Of a DNA stretch of 64,000 bases, positions 19,116 to 26,708 are shown piece by piece (position 1 is the first letter of the stretch; each line of letters opens with the position of its first letter). The notes under the pieces were generated by a model. The model did not search any database. It was given only the letters and a program-made list of their open reading frames with translations, and was not told the origin of the DNA. Position numbers and translations under genes: made by a program. Source of the stretch: Celeribacter baekdonensis (GTDB lineage Bacteria > Pseudomonadota > Alphaproteobacteria > Rhodobacterales > Rhodobacteraceae); the NCBI RefSeq assembly GCF_900102315.1, contig NZ_FNBL01000015.1, forward strand, positions 42,504 through 106,503, read 5' to 3'.

Positions 19116-19568
19116 ATGGGAGCTGCCTTTTTCTATCACCTGACCCAAGCGCCTTTGGTCGTGACCTTGGCCAGCCTGTCGGAGAAATCTCTCGCGGCAG
19201 GGTGGCGGGTTGAGGTCCGGGGGCGCTCGGACCAGATGCTTGCGGCGCTTGATACCGCGCTTTGGGCGCGCGACGGGTTTTTACCGCATGGTCTGGCGAA
19301 TGGGCCGCATGATGCCGATCAGCCCATTCTGTTGACGCTTGCGCCGGGGGCCAACCGGGCCTCTTGTATCATGAGTGTCGACGGTGCCGAGGTCAGTGCT
19401 GACGAGGTCGCACGCGCGGATCGGGTCTGTATCCTGTTTGATGGCCATGACTTTGATGCGGTGCAACAGGCGCGGGTGCAATGGAAATCCCTGACAGGCG
19501 CGGGGGCTCAGGCGCAATACTGGTCCGAGGAAAGCGGCAGATGGGAAAAGAAGGCCGAAAGCGCCTAA
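19116..19568 (+). CDS. holC: DNA polymerase III chi subunit
   Basis: A 150-residue HolC protein that links the clamp loader to SSB. Recognisable pattern: FYHLTQAPLVVTLASLSEKSLAAGWRVEVRG, then DTALWARDGFLPHGLA, DQPILLTL and a C-terminal EKKAES tail. It starts 6 bp after pepA and is surely co-transcribed with it. Confidence 0.9.
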   Translation: MGAAFFYHLTQAPLVVTLASLSEKSLAAGWRVEVRGRSDQMLAALDTALWARDGFLPHGLANGPHDADQPILLTLAPGANRASCIMSVDGAEVSADEVARADRVCILFDGHDFDAVQQARVQWKSLTGAGAQAQYWSEESGRWEKKAESA

Positions 19569-19587
19569 CCGGTTTGCGCGGTCCCGA

Positions 19588-20166
19588 TCAGCGGGTCAAA
19601 ATCAACTTATCCTGTTTGATTTCAATGCGATCATAGCGCCGCAGGTAATCCATCCCCAAGAGCGATCCGAACAGATCGCCATCCGTCACATAGGCCCGGA
19701 CCCGGTCGTCCTGAATGCCGCCCAAACTCAATGTGTCAATCTTGACCGGAGCGGTGCGCACGGTGCCATTGGCGGTTTGAGCGCGGCCAGTAAAGGTCAG
19801 ATCGTCGACATTGATCCCGGCGCGTTCGGCGTCTTTGAGCGACAGCACGACATTGGACGCGCCGGTATCGACCAAAAACTCAACAGGTGCGCCGTTGACC
19901 ATGGCGACAAGCGAAAAATGCCCGCTTGGATCACGATCAACCTGAATCACGCCATCGCCGCGGATGATTTGCGCCGGCGCAAGGCGCGGGCGCACGTCTT
20001 GCCAAAGTCCCACCGCCGCCAAAGCGCCGATAAAAATCAACGCCCAAAGTGCTGCATGGCGCAACACCTGCCCAAGATTGCGGCGGTTGGCGACGATGTA
20101 ATAAAATCCAATCGCCCCCAAAAGGAGCGACAGATAAAGAATGCGGGCGGTGTCAAAGCTGTCCAT
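19588..20166 (-). CDS. TIGR02281-type retropepsin-like aspartic protease
   Basis: A 192-residue membrane protein: two hydrophobic helices (about 8-26 and 38-55), then a clan AA aspartic protease domain with the catalytic FLVDTGASNVVL (Asp100) and the flap/second half GSLLGMDYLRRYDRIEI. This TIGR02281 family is common in Alphaproteobacteria; it is a single-lobe retropepsin that would dimerise. Substrate unknown. It converges with holC, with 19 bp between stops and no clear terminator. Confidence 0.85.
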   Translation of the reverse strand: MDSFDTARILYLSLLLGAIGFYYIVANRRNLGQVLRHAALWALIFIGALAAVGLWQDVRPRLAPAQIIRGDGVIQVDRDPSGHFSLVAMVNGAPVEFLVDTGASNVVLSLKDAERAGINVDDLTFTGRAQTANGTVRTAPVKIDTLSLGGIQDDRVRAYVTDGDLFGSLLGMDYLRRYDRIEIKQDKLILTR

Positions 20167-20239
20167 AGGGTATAGATAGGGTGTGTTTTCGGATTTGTCA
20201 GCGCGGCAACGCGCCAGTCACGCAACTATCAGGCAAATG

Positions 20240-20860
20240 TTAGAAAAACACCGCTTTGAGCCCGTCAATGACGAATTGCACCGAAAGCGCGGCCAAAAGC
20301 ATCCCCATCAGCCGCGTCACCACATTGATGCCGGTTGCACCCAAAATCCGCTCCATCGCGGTGCTCATCATAAAGAAAAACAGCACCAGCAAAAGCACGG
20401 CCAACAAGACGCCAAGGACGAAAAACACGCCACTGACACCTTCGGATTGATCAATCAGCAAGATCATCGAGGTGATCGCCCCCGGACCCGCCAAAAGCGG
20501 CGTGGCCAGTGGAAAGACCGAAGGGTCTTCGACCGGCTGATGTTCGGGGTGCTGCGCGTGTTCTTCGCGCCGTTTCGAACGCTTTTCAAACAACATCTCA
20601 AGGGCGGTCAAAAACAACAAAAGCCCGCCGGCGATGCGAAAGGCCGGCATGGAAATGCCAACAAAGGTCAGGACGTGATCGCCAAACAGGCCAAACACCG
20701 TCAGGATCACAAAGGCAATCGTCACCGCGCGCAGGCCCACGGCCCGCCGATGCGCGGCAGAGGCGCCGGGCGTGAGTGCCACAAACAGCGGCGCAAGCCC
20801 GATCGGATCAATGATCACGAACAGGGTTAAAAACGCGGTGATGAGGGTTTGAATATCCAT
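20240..20860 (-). CDS. MarC family inner-membrane protein
   Basis: A 206-residue protein with six membrane helices and the MarC signature MDIQTLITAFLTLFVIIDPIGLAPLFVALTPG; FPLATPLLAGPGAITSMI is the second conserved block. Despite the name the family is not linked to multiple-antibiotic resistance; its function is open. ATG 20860 is used; a TTG codon directly before it could add one residue. It follows the ABC-F gene at 13 bp. Confidence 0.88.
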   Translation of the reverse strand: MDIQTLITAFLTLFVIIDPIGLAPLFVALTPGASAAHRRAVGLRAVTIAFVILTVFGLFGDHVLTFVGISMPAFRIAGGLLLFLTALEMLFEKRSKRREEHAQHPEHQPVEDPSVFPLATPLLAGPGAITSMILLIDQSEGVSGVFFVLGVLLAVLLLVLFFFMMSTAMERILGATGINVVTRLMGMLLAALSVQFVIDGLKAVFF

Positions 20861-20872
20861 CAAAGACCTGTC

Positions 20873-22732
20873 TTAACCGTTTGCTTTTTCTAACTTTTCA
20901 AGCGCATCCATCCAAAGCGATTCCGCGCGTTCCAACGCGTCGACCACTTCGGAATATTTCTTTTGCCAAATCACGGCGGCCTCTTTGTCTTCGTAAAGCG
21001 CCGGGTTGGCCAGTTTGATCTGTAGCTTTTTACTCATGTCATTGAGCTTGCCAACACGCTCCTCGCATTTGCGAATCTCGGCCTTAAAGGCTTGGATCTC
21101 CTCGCGGCTGGCCTTTTTTGCCGGGGCGGCGGCCTGTTTGGCGGCCTTGGATTTGGCCTCTTTCGGTTTGTCATCGCCTGTCAACAACAGGCGGCGATAG
21201 GCATCCAGATCGTCCTCATAGGGGGAGACCCGGCCATCTTTCACCAGCCACAGCCGATCCGCCACAAGCGAGAGCAAATGCATGTCGTGGCTGACCAACA
21301 CAACCGCGCCCGTATAGGCCGTCAGCGCCTCAACCAACGCCTCGCGGCTTTCGATGTCGAGGTGGTTGGTCGGCTCATCGAGGATCAACAAATGCGGCGC
21401 ATCGAGCGTGGCTAAAAGCAGTGACAGACGCGCTTTTTGCCCACCGGACAAGCGTCCGACTTCGGTGTCCGCCTGATCCGCCCCAAGGCCAAATCCGGCC
21501 AGTTTGGCGCGCAGTTTTGGCGGGTGGAAATCCGGCATGGCGCGTTGCAAATGCTGCAACGGCGTTTCGTCCAGATACAGCTCATCGACTTGGTGTTGGG
21601 CAAAGAACCCGATGCGTAATTTGCTATGCTGCACCATCTTGCCGCCCATCGGCGCAAGCCGGTTGGACAGAAGTTTCGAGAGCGTCGATTTGCCTTCGCC
21701 GTTGCGGCCCAAAAGCGCGATCCGGTCGTCTTGGTCGATGCGCAGATCGAGCTTGCCGAGGATTTGTTTGCCATCATAGCCCACGGATGCGTTTTCCATG
21801 TTGATGATCGGCGGTGACAATTCTTCGGGTTCTGGGAAAGAGAACACCACCCGCGCCGCATCTTCGGGCGCAGTGATTTTTTCCATCTTTTCCAGCATCT
21901 TAACGCGGGATTGCGCCTGTTTTGCTTTCGAGGCTTTGGCTTTGAAGCGATCGACAAAACTTTGCAGGTGCTCGCGTGCCGCGTCTTGTTTTTTTGCCGC
22001 CGCCGCCTGAACCGCGCGTTGGGCGGCGCGGGTTTTGGCGAAATCGTCATAGCCGCCGGAATAGAGCGTCAGTTTTTTGCTCTCAAGGTGCAAAATGCCG
22101 CCCACGGCGCGGTTCAAAAGTGCGCGGTCGTGAGAGATCAACAGCACCGTATGCGGGTAACGGCCAAGGTAGCTTTCCAGCCACAAAGCGCCTTCCAGAT
22201 CGAGATAGTTGGTCGGCTCGTCGAGGAGCAGCAGATCGGGCTGCGAGAACAACACCCCCGCCAGCGCCACGCGCATCCGCCAGCCGCCGGAAAAGGCGGA
22301 GCAGGGCATGTGGATCTCTTCTTCGGTGAAGCCCAGACCTTTGAGAATGCTTGAGGCGCGGCCTTCGGCGGACCAAGCGTCAATATCGGCCAAACGGGTC
22401 TGAATTTCGGCAATCCGATGCGGGTCGGTTGCGGTCTCGGATTCGGCCATCAGGCTTTCGCGTTCGATATCCGCCGCCAGCACCGTGTTCAGCAGTGAGA
22501 CCTCATTGCCCGGCACCTCCTGGGCCACGCCGCCGATGCGGGCGCGGGCGGGCATCTCAATCACGCCGCCTTCGAGGACCAATTCGCCCCGAATGATGCG
22601 AAACAGGGTGGTCTTGCCGGCGCCATTGCGGCCGACAATCCCGACCTTGTGGCCGGTGGGAATGGTGGCGGAGGCATTCTCGATCAAAATGCGGCCGTCA
22701 ACGGAATAGGTGATATCGCGAATTTTCAACAT
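20873..22732 (-). CDS. ABC-F ATPase (second in window), YheS/EttA-like
   Basis: About 619 residues with two ABC domains: first Walker A GRNGAGKTT, insert arm after FSGGWRMRVALA, Walker B LLLLDEPTNYLD; second GRNGEGKST, SGGQKARLSLLLA, LLILDEPTNHLD. A lysine-rich C-terminal coiled coil (about 520-615, KASREEIQAFKAEIRKCEERVGKL) is present. The SGGWRMR signature and GNEVSLLNTVLAADIERESL region resemble YheS-type ABC-F proteins. The start is uncertain between ATG 22732 (MLKIRDI) and ATG 22744 (MARRMLKI). Likely a ribosome-associated translation factor. Confidence 0.88.
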   Translation of the reverse strand: MLKIRDITYSVDGRILIENASATIPTGHKVGIVGRNGAGKTTLFRIIRGELVLEGGVIEMPARARIGGVAQEVPGNEVSLLNTVLAADIERESLMAESETATDPHRIAEIQTRLADIDAWSAEGRASSILKGLGFTEEEIHMPCSAFSGGWRMRVALAGVLFSQPDLLLLDEPTNYLDLEGALWLESYLGRYPHTVLLISHDRALLNRAVGGILHLESKKLTLYSGGYDDFAKTRAAQRAVQAAAAKKQDAAREHLQSFVDRFKAKASKAKQAQSRVKMLEKMEKITAPEDAARVVFSFPEPEELSPPIINMENASVGYDGKQILGKLDLRIDQDDRIALLGRNGEGKSTLSKLLSNRLAPMGGKMVQHSKLRIGFFAQHQVDELYLDETPLQHLQRAMPDFHPPKLRAKLAGFGLGADQADTEVGRLSGGQKARLSLLLATLDAPHLLILDEPTNHLDIESREALVEALTAYTGAVVLVSHDMHLLSLVADRLWLVKDGRVSPYEDDLDAYRRLLLTGDDKPKEAKSKAAKQAAAPAKKASREEIQAFKAEIRKCEERVGKLNDMSKKLQIKLANPALYEDKEAAVIWQKKYSEVVDALERAESLWMDALEKLEKANG

Positions 22733-22888
22733 GCGGCGAGCCATGCCTGAGACTGCGGCGAAGGTCAATCACCGCTTTTCAAACTCTGCTTTTCAAAGGC
22801 GGCTGCCCGTGCTATCCGGCGCGCAATCTTCGGGTGCGGCTTGGCTCGTGCCCGGTTCCCTTAAAATCCGATCCAAGAGGTTCCTCCC

Positions 22889-23311
22889 ATGGCTATCCAG
22901 CGCACCTTCTCCATCATCAAACCTGACGCCACCAAACGCAACCTGACCGGCGCCATCGTCGCGAAATTCGAAGAAGCTGGTCTGCGCGTGATCGCATCCA
23001 AGCGCATTCAAATGACCTTGGCTCAGGCACAGACCTTTTACGGCGTGCACAAAGACCGTCCCTTCTTTGGCGAACTGTGTGACTTCATGATCTCCGAGCC
23101 GGTTGTGGTTCAGGTTCTTGAAGGTGAAAACGCCATCGCGAAAAACCGCGAAATCATGGGCGCCACCAACCCGGCAGACGCCGCTCCCGGCACGATCCGC
23201 GCCGAATTCGCACTCTCCGTTGGCGAAAACTCCGTGCATGGCTCCGACGCCCCGGAAACCGCTGCGGCAGAAATCGCGTATTTCTTCTCCGGTCTCGAAC
23301 TGGTTGGCTAA
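22889..23311 (+). CDS. ndk: Nucleoside diphosphate kinase
   Basis: A 140-residue NDK that balances NTP/dNTP pools by a phospho-His intermediate. The catalytic His117 lies in NSVHGSD, and the family ends [17 protein letters not shown] and [18 protein letters not shown] are intact. An AAGAGG site precedes ATG 22889. It is monocistronic with a strong terminator behind. Confidence 0.97.
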   Translation: MAIQRTFSIIKPDATKRNLTGAIVAKFEEAGLRVIASKRIQMTLAQAQTFYGVHKDRPFFGELCDFMISEPVVVQVLEGENAIAKNREIMGATNPADAAPGTIRAEFALSVGENSVHGSDAPETAAAEIAYFFSGLELVG

Positions 23312-23343
23312 GCCTTAAGGTTTAGAATCCGCTTTGAAACGAC

Positions 23344-23374
23344 AAAAGGCCGCTCCCTCCGGGGCGGCCTTTTT
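23344..23374 (+). terminator. Intrinsic terminator of ndk
   Basis: Stem AAAAGGCCGC (23344-23353) with GCGGCCTTTT (23364-23373), 10-nt loop, T-tract within and after the right arm. Confidence 0.9.
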
Positions 23375-23410
23375 GTTTGATCCGGGATAAGTGTTTGATC
23401 TGGGATAAGT
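23375..23410. repeat. 18-bp tandem duplication
   Basis: GTTTGATCCGGGATAAGT (23375-23392) is followed directly by the same sequence with one C-to-T change (23393-23410), just after the ndk terminator. Confidence 0.9.
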
Positions 23411-23442
23411 GAGTATTTGGTCGCGGTAAAAACGGGGTATGA

Positions 23443-23781
23443 TCAACGCCTAAGCCCGGTGCCGATGGTGTCCAAAATCACCTCAATCCCCATGGGCGGC
23501 GCAGTGTCATCGGCCAAGGCGGCACTGACAATCGCATCAAACCGGGCGCGTAGGGCGGTTTTTTCCGCCCCTTTGCAATCATTCCAAGGCCGCCCCTGAA
23601 GCCCCATTGCCATGGCGTAATAGCCGATGAAATGCGGCCGGCTGCCATGGGCCAAAAGCCTTGCATAGGCGGCATCCGGGCCGATGTCGCGCAGGGCCTC
23701 GGCGGAGGTGATCCCGGCGCGGGCATATGAGGCGTCCGAGGAGGGGCCGAGGTTGCGGATGGAAGAGACGGGAGAGGGCAT
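23443..23781 (-). CDS. TfoX C-terminal-domain protein
   Basis: A 112-residue protein matching the stand-alone TfoX C-terminal domain: SSIRNLGPSSDASYARAGITSAEALRDIGPDAAYARLLAHG, then a GYYAMAMGLQGRPWND core. The helical fold contains a helix-hairpin-helix-like element. In gamma-proteobacteria full TfoX/Sxy promotes competence genes; the lone C-terminal domain has no assigned role. ATG 23781 is favoured over an upstream GTG (23796) because AAGG lies 6 bp before it. Confidence 0.75.
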   Translation of the reverse strand: MPSPVSSIRNLGPSSDASYARAGITSAEALRDIGPDAAYARLLAHGSRPHFIGYYAMAMGLQGRPWNDCKGAEKTALRARFDAIVSAALADDTAPPMGIEVILDTIGTGLRR

Positions 23782-23873
23782 GACGGGCCTTGGCACAGCA
23801 GGAGGGAACGGTTCTGTGAGTGTGCCAAGGCAACGGCACGGGCGTCAAGCGATCTGACGGCTTCTTGGGGCGC

Positions 23874-23900
23874 GCGTTACCTTGCGTTACCCTGCGTTAC
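23874..23900. repeat. Three 10-bp tandem repeats
   Basis: GCGTTACCTT, GCGTTACCCT and GCGTTAC follow one another; the last includes the stop codon of the 42-residue gene read on the minus strand. Confidence 0.85.
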
Positions 23901-24025
23901 AGTGCGGCCCAATCGGTGTAGCTGACGGTGCGTTTGACAATGAACGGCAGTGGCGCGCGGGCTTGCGGCTGTGGCACTTGTGGCGGCTTCGGATTGGCTT
24001 GCGGTTTTTGCGGCGTTGTTTGCAT
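23897..24025 (-). CDS. Proline-rich 42-residue peptide
   Basis: A small gene: ATG at 24025-24023, TAA at 23899-23897, with AAGGGG about 8 bp before the start. The product has two parts: a Pro/Gln-rich half (MQTTPQKPQANPKPPQVP and on) and a non-repetitive end KRTVSYTDWAAL. The start site and the composition shift argue for a real gene, although it is below the usual length cut. No family recognised. It lies between the TfoX-domain gene and kdsA. Confidence 0.5.
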   Translation of the reverse strand: MQTTPQKPQANPKPPQVPQPQARAPLPFIVKRTVSYTDWAAL

Positions 24026-24168
24026 TTGGAAAACCCCTTTGAAACATCCTGATGGTTGGTCATATCAGAATTGTTGCCAAATGCGGCCACGCCCGGCACC
24101 AAATTGCGGCACGGGCGCGGCGCTTATCTGAAAATTTGAGCTTTCATCTGCGCTTAACCAGTCCGGGT

Positions 24169-25032
24169 TCAGGTGCCGGGTTTCACGATCTGATCCAGGG
24201 CGCGCAGGGTGGACAACAGCCCGGCCAGATCTTCGATCCGCACCATATTTGGCCCGTCCGAGGGCGCATTGTCCGGGTCTTCATGGGTTTCGATGAACAG
24301 ACAAGCCACACCAACAGCCACGGCGGCGCGCGCCAAAGGCGGCACCATGGTGCGATCACCGCCCGTCGAGGTGCCATTGCCGCCCGGTTGTTGCACCGAA
24401 TGGGTGGCGTCAAAACAGACCGGATAGCCGGTTTCGGCCATGCGGGGCAGGCCGCGGAAATCGCTCACCAGCGTGTTGTAGCCAAAGGAGGTGCCGCGAT
24501 CACAGAGCATGATCTTGTTATTGCCGGTCGAGGCAATTTTAGCGGCCACATTGTCCATGTCCCAAGGGGCCAGAAATTGCCCCTTTTTGATGTTGATGGT
24601 TTTGCCGGTTTCGCCAGCGGCCAGCAACAGATCGGTCTGACGGCACAGAAACGCCGGGATTTGCAACACATCCACCGCCTCGGCCGCCATGGCGCAATGG
24701 TGGGTTTCATGCACATCGGTCAGCACCGGACAACCAAATTCGGCGCGAATTTTGGACAGGATGCTCAGGCCCGCCTCGGCGCCAAGGCCGCGTTTGCCCG
24801 AAAGTGAGCTGCGGTTGGCCTTGTCATAGGAGCCTTTGAATATAAACGGCGTGCCCGTTGCATCACAGGCCTCGGCGATCCGTTCGGCCAACATGCGGGC
24901 GTGATCGAGGCTTTCCAACTGGCACGGACCCGCGATCAGTCCAAAGGGCAGGGCGTTCGATAAGGTGACCGGACGGCTCAGGCCCTCTGGGCCGACGGAG
25001 ACGGATTTGGCGAGCGTGGGGGCGAGGGGCAT
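24169..25032 (-). CDS. kdsA: 3-deoxy-8-phosphooctulonate (KDO-8-P) synthase
   Basis: A 287-residue class I DAHP/KDO8P synthase-fold enzyme that joins PEP and arabinose 5-phosphate for the LPS inner core. Signatures: AGPCQLES near the N-terminus, FIFKGSYDKANRSS, PVLTDVHE, and FDATHSVQQPGG. A typical length for KdsA. No partner kds gene is adjacent. Confidence 0.95.
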   Translation of the reverse strand: MPLAPTLAKSVSVGPEGLSRPVTLSNALPFGLIAGPCQLESLDHARMLAERIAEACDATGTPFIFKGSYDKANRSSLSGKRGLGAEAGLSILSKIRAEFGCPVLTDVHETHHCAMAAEAVDVLQIPAFLCRQTDLLLAAGETGKTINIKKGQFLAPWDMDNVAAKIASTGNNKIMLCDRGTSFGYNTLVSDFRGLPRMAETGYPVCFDATHSVQQPGGNGTSTGGDRTMVPPLARAAVAVGVACLFIETHEDPDNAPSDGPNMVRIEDLAGLLSTLRALDQIVKPGT

Positions 25033-25337
25033 GAGCGGTCCTTATGTCTTTGTGCGTGGCCTGATGTCTTTGATCGTAGCCTGTCTGATCCATAGATAAG
25101 CCTGTGCCCATAGATCATAAAGGGGGCGCGTTTTGCAAGTGTGGGCGCGATTGGGGGCATCTTCGTTTGATGCATGGCTTTCGCGGTTTGCTATGCGCTT
25201 TGTGCATGACGGCCTTCGCGCCTTGTCTCTGGTATGAGGGCGCTAACAGGCGCATATAAGGGACAAGACAGGGGATCGAAGCGCTTTGAAAGCCAATGCA
25301 TCCCAAAACAGAGCTACAGACCAAAGGAGCGATTACC
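25033..25337. other. Divergent spacer between kdsA and the DUF1127 gene
   Basis: No gene seen. It contains an imperfect 20-bp tandem duplication (25041-25060 and 25061-25080, 16 of 20 matching). A possible heat-shock-type promoter for the DUF1127 gene, CTTG at 25222-25225 and CTAACA at 25243-25248, is only weakly supported. Confidence 0.35.
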
Positions 25338-25553
25338 ATGGCCTATATGACCCAAAACCTCGCCGTCACGCAGCCGCTTATGGATCGTTTTGCTGCGTTG
25401 CGCGCTGAGTTTTCCCACCGTCGTGCCCAACGCACCGAAGCAGAGCGCGTGTTTCGCGAACTCTCGATGATGACGGAGTATGAATTGACCGATCTCGGGA
25501 TTTCCCGCCACTCAATCCGCGACATCGCCGCCGAGGCGGGCCGCCGCATCTAA
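25338..25553 (+). CDS. DUF1127 small protein, CcaF1-like
   Basis: A 71-residue basic protein. The C-terminal half, VFRELSMMTEYELTDLGISRHSIRDIAAEAGRR, is the DUF1127 (YjiS-like) motif. AAAGGAG sits in front of ATG 25338. In Rhodobacter sphaeroides a DUF1127 protein of the same length, CcaF1, is encoded just upstream of the CcsR small RNAs and binds RNA. The same order occurs here, with a CCTCCTCCC-bearing RNA starting right behind the stop, so an RNA-binding stress role is likely (inference from context). Confidence 0.82.
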   Translation: MAYMTQNLAVTQPLMDRFAALRAEFSHRRAQRTEAERVFRELSMMTEYELTDLGISRHSIRDIAAEAGRRI

Positions 25554-25745
25554 AGCGTTTTGCCTTTGATCTGAGCCAGATCATAGGCGAAACGCCCACA
25601 CCATCGACGGCTCGTGAGCCTTTGCTGCATGTCCTGATTCAGGAAAAATGCAAAAGGCTTTAAATCAAACCTCTCCTCCCGCATCACATCCTCCTCCCGT
25701 GATGCCAATCCCCCCGCAAGCTGCGTTCCGCTTGCGGGGGTTTTG
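25554..25745 (+). ncRNA. Cuckoo/CcsR-like small RNA downstream of the DUF1127 gene
   Basis: The 3' region of the DUF1127 transcript has two C-rich anti-Shine-Dalgarno-like motifs: CTCCTCCC at 25673-25680 and CCTCCTCCC at 25690-25698. The second is the loop of a perfect 7-bp hairpin, GCATCAC (25681-25687) with GTGATGC (25699-25705). An intrinsic terminator follows (25711-25745). An earlier hairpin TCCTGA-T-TCAGGA lies near 25632-25644. CCUCCUCCC loop motifs behind a DUF1127 gene are the hallmark of the Rhodobacter CcsR ('cuckoo') family. The processed 5' end cannot be fixed from sequence. Confidence 0.65.
25711..25745 (+). terminator. Intrinsic terminator of the DUF1127/sRNA transcript
   Basis: Perfect 11-bp stem (25711-25721 with 25730-25740), 8-nt loop, then TTTTG. 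It also separates the convergent ghrA-like gene. Confidence 0.88.
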
Positions 25746-25755
25746 TATTGTGTTT

Positions 25756-26676
25756 TCAGTAGCCTTTGCGGCGGTCCACCTGCCACAACAGATCAAGCCC
25801 ACCCTTGTGGCGCGCAATATTGGTGGCCACGTTTTGCGCCCCGGTCTGCGCATCGGTGCGCCCGGCAATATGCGGGGTCAGAAAGGTCCGGGGCAGCGCC
25901 CAGACCGCATCGCCCTCGGGCAGGGGTTCGGTGTCAAACACATCAATCACCGCATTGCGCAGATGGCCGCGCCCCAGCGCCTCAGCCAGAGCGCCAAAGT
26001 CGCAATGCGCGCCGCGCCCGGCATGGACAAGGCTGGCACCGGGTTTCATTCTGGCAAAGGTCTCGCGGTTTAAAATCCCGCGCGTCTCAGGCGTCAGCGG
26101 CAACAGGCAGACCACAATATCCGCCTGCGAGAGCAGATGATCGCGCGCCTCGATCCCGGTGACACAGGTCACACCGGGCAGATGCTTTTGTGAGCGCGAC
26201 CAGCCGGAGACCTGAAACCCAATATCCCTGAGCGCCTCAGCCGCCAGACAGCCGATTTCGCCCAGCCCCAGAACGGCCACATGGGTGTCGGCGGCACAGC
26301 GCACTGGAGCGGCATTCCAGTCCTGATGCCGCTGTGCCCAAGCATATGATGGCAGATCGCGCAGACAGGCCAGGCAGCCGCTCAGCACATATTCGACCAC
26401 CATCCGCGTGTTGTTTGGATCACTCATTTTGATCAAGGCCAAGTCCGGCGGCAAGGTGGCGAATTGATCGACTCCGGCGCTGACCGAGAACACGATCTCA
26501 AGCGCCGGGAACATCGACCAATCCGGCAGCGGCAGCCATGTAAACACATAGCGCACCTGAGCCGGATCAAAGGCCTCCTGCGGGGTCACCAGTGCCACAT
26601 CGGGCAGATCGCGGGCAAAGGTTGCGCGAAAGGCGTCGATGCGGTCGGTGTCACGGGTGTTGAGCAAAAGCGTCAT
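25756..26676 (-). CDS. ghrA: Glyoxylate/hydroxypyruvate reductase A-like dehydrogenase
   Basis: A 306-residue D-2-hydroxyacid dehydrogenase of the GhrA group: VAVLGLGEIGCLAAEALRDIGFQVSGWSRS (Rossmann motif, about 132-162), active-site Arg in HAGRGAHCD, Glu in DVFDTEPLPEGD and His in LTPHIAG. It reduces 2-oxo acids such as glyoxylate or hydroxypyruvate with NAD(P)H. It starts 32 bp after the FAD oxidoreductase gene, apparently the last member of the MarR-controlled locus; glyoxylate or pyruvate released by the oxidases would be a natural substrate (inference). Confidence 0.82.
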   Translation of the reverse strand: MTLLLNTRDTDRIDAFRATFARDLPDVALVTPQEAFDPAQVRYVFTWLPLPDWSMFPALEIVFSVSAGVDQFATLPPDLALIKMSDPNNTRMVVEYVLSGCLACLRDLPSYAWAQRHQDWNAAPVRCAADTHVAVLGLGEIGCLAAEALRDIGFQVSGWSRSQKHLPGVTCVTGIEARDHLLSQADIVVCLLPLTPETRGILNRETFARMKPGASLVHAGRGAHCDFGALAEALGRGHLRNAVIDVFDTEPLPEGDAVWALPRTFLTPHIAGRTDAQTGAQNVATNIARHKGGLDLLWQVDRRKGY

Positions 26677-26708
26677 GCGGCTGTCCTGTCTGGCCGTGGG
26701 GGTCTGTC

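Noticed and set aside
17565..19148. 527-residue minus-strand open frame opposite pepA
   Set aside because: Pure antisense shadow; no domain pattern, while pepA is complete with all catalytic motifs.
23375..23410. Possible CRISPR or iteron array
   Set aside because: Only two copies, directly abutting, no spacers; a simple duplication.
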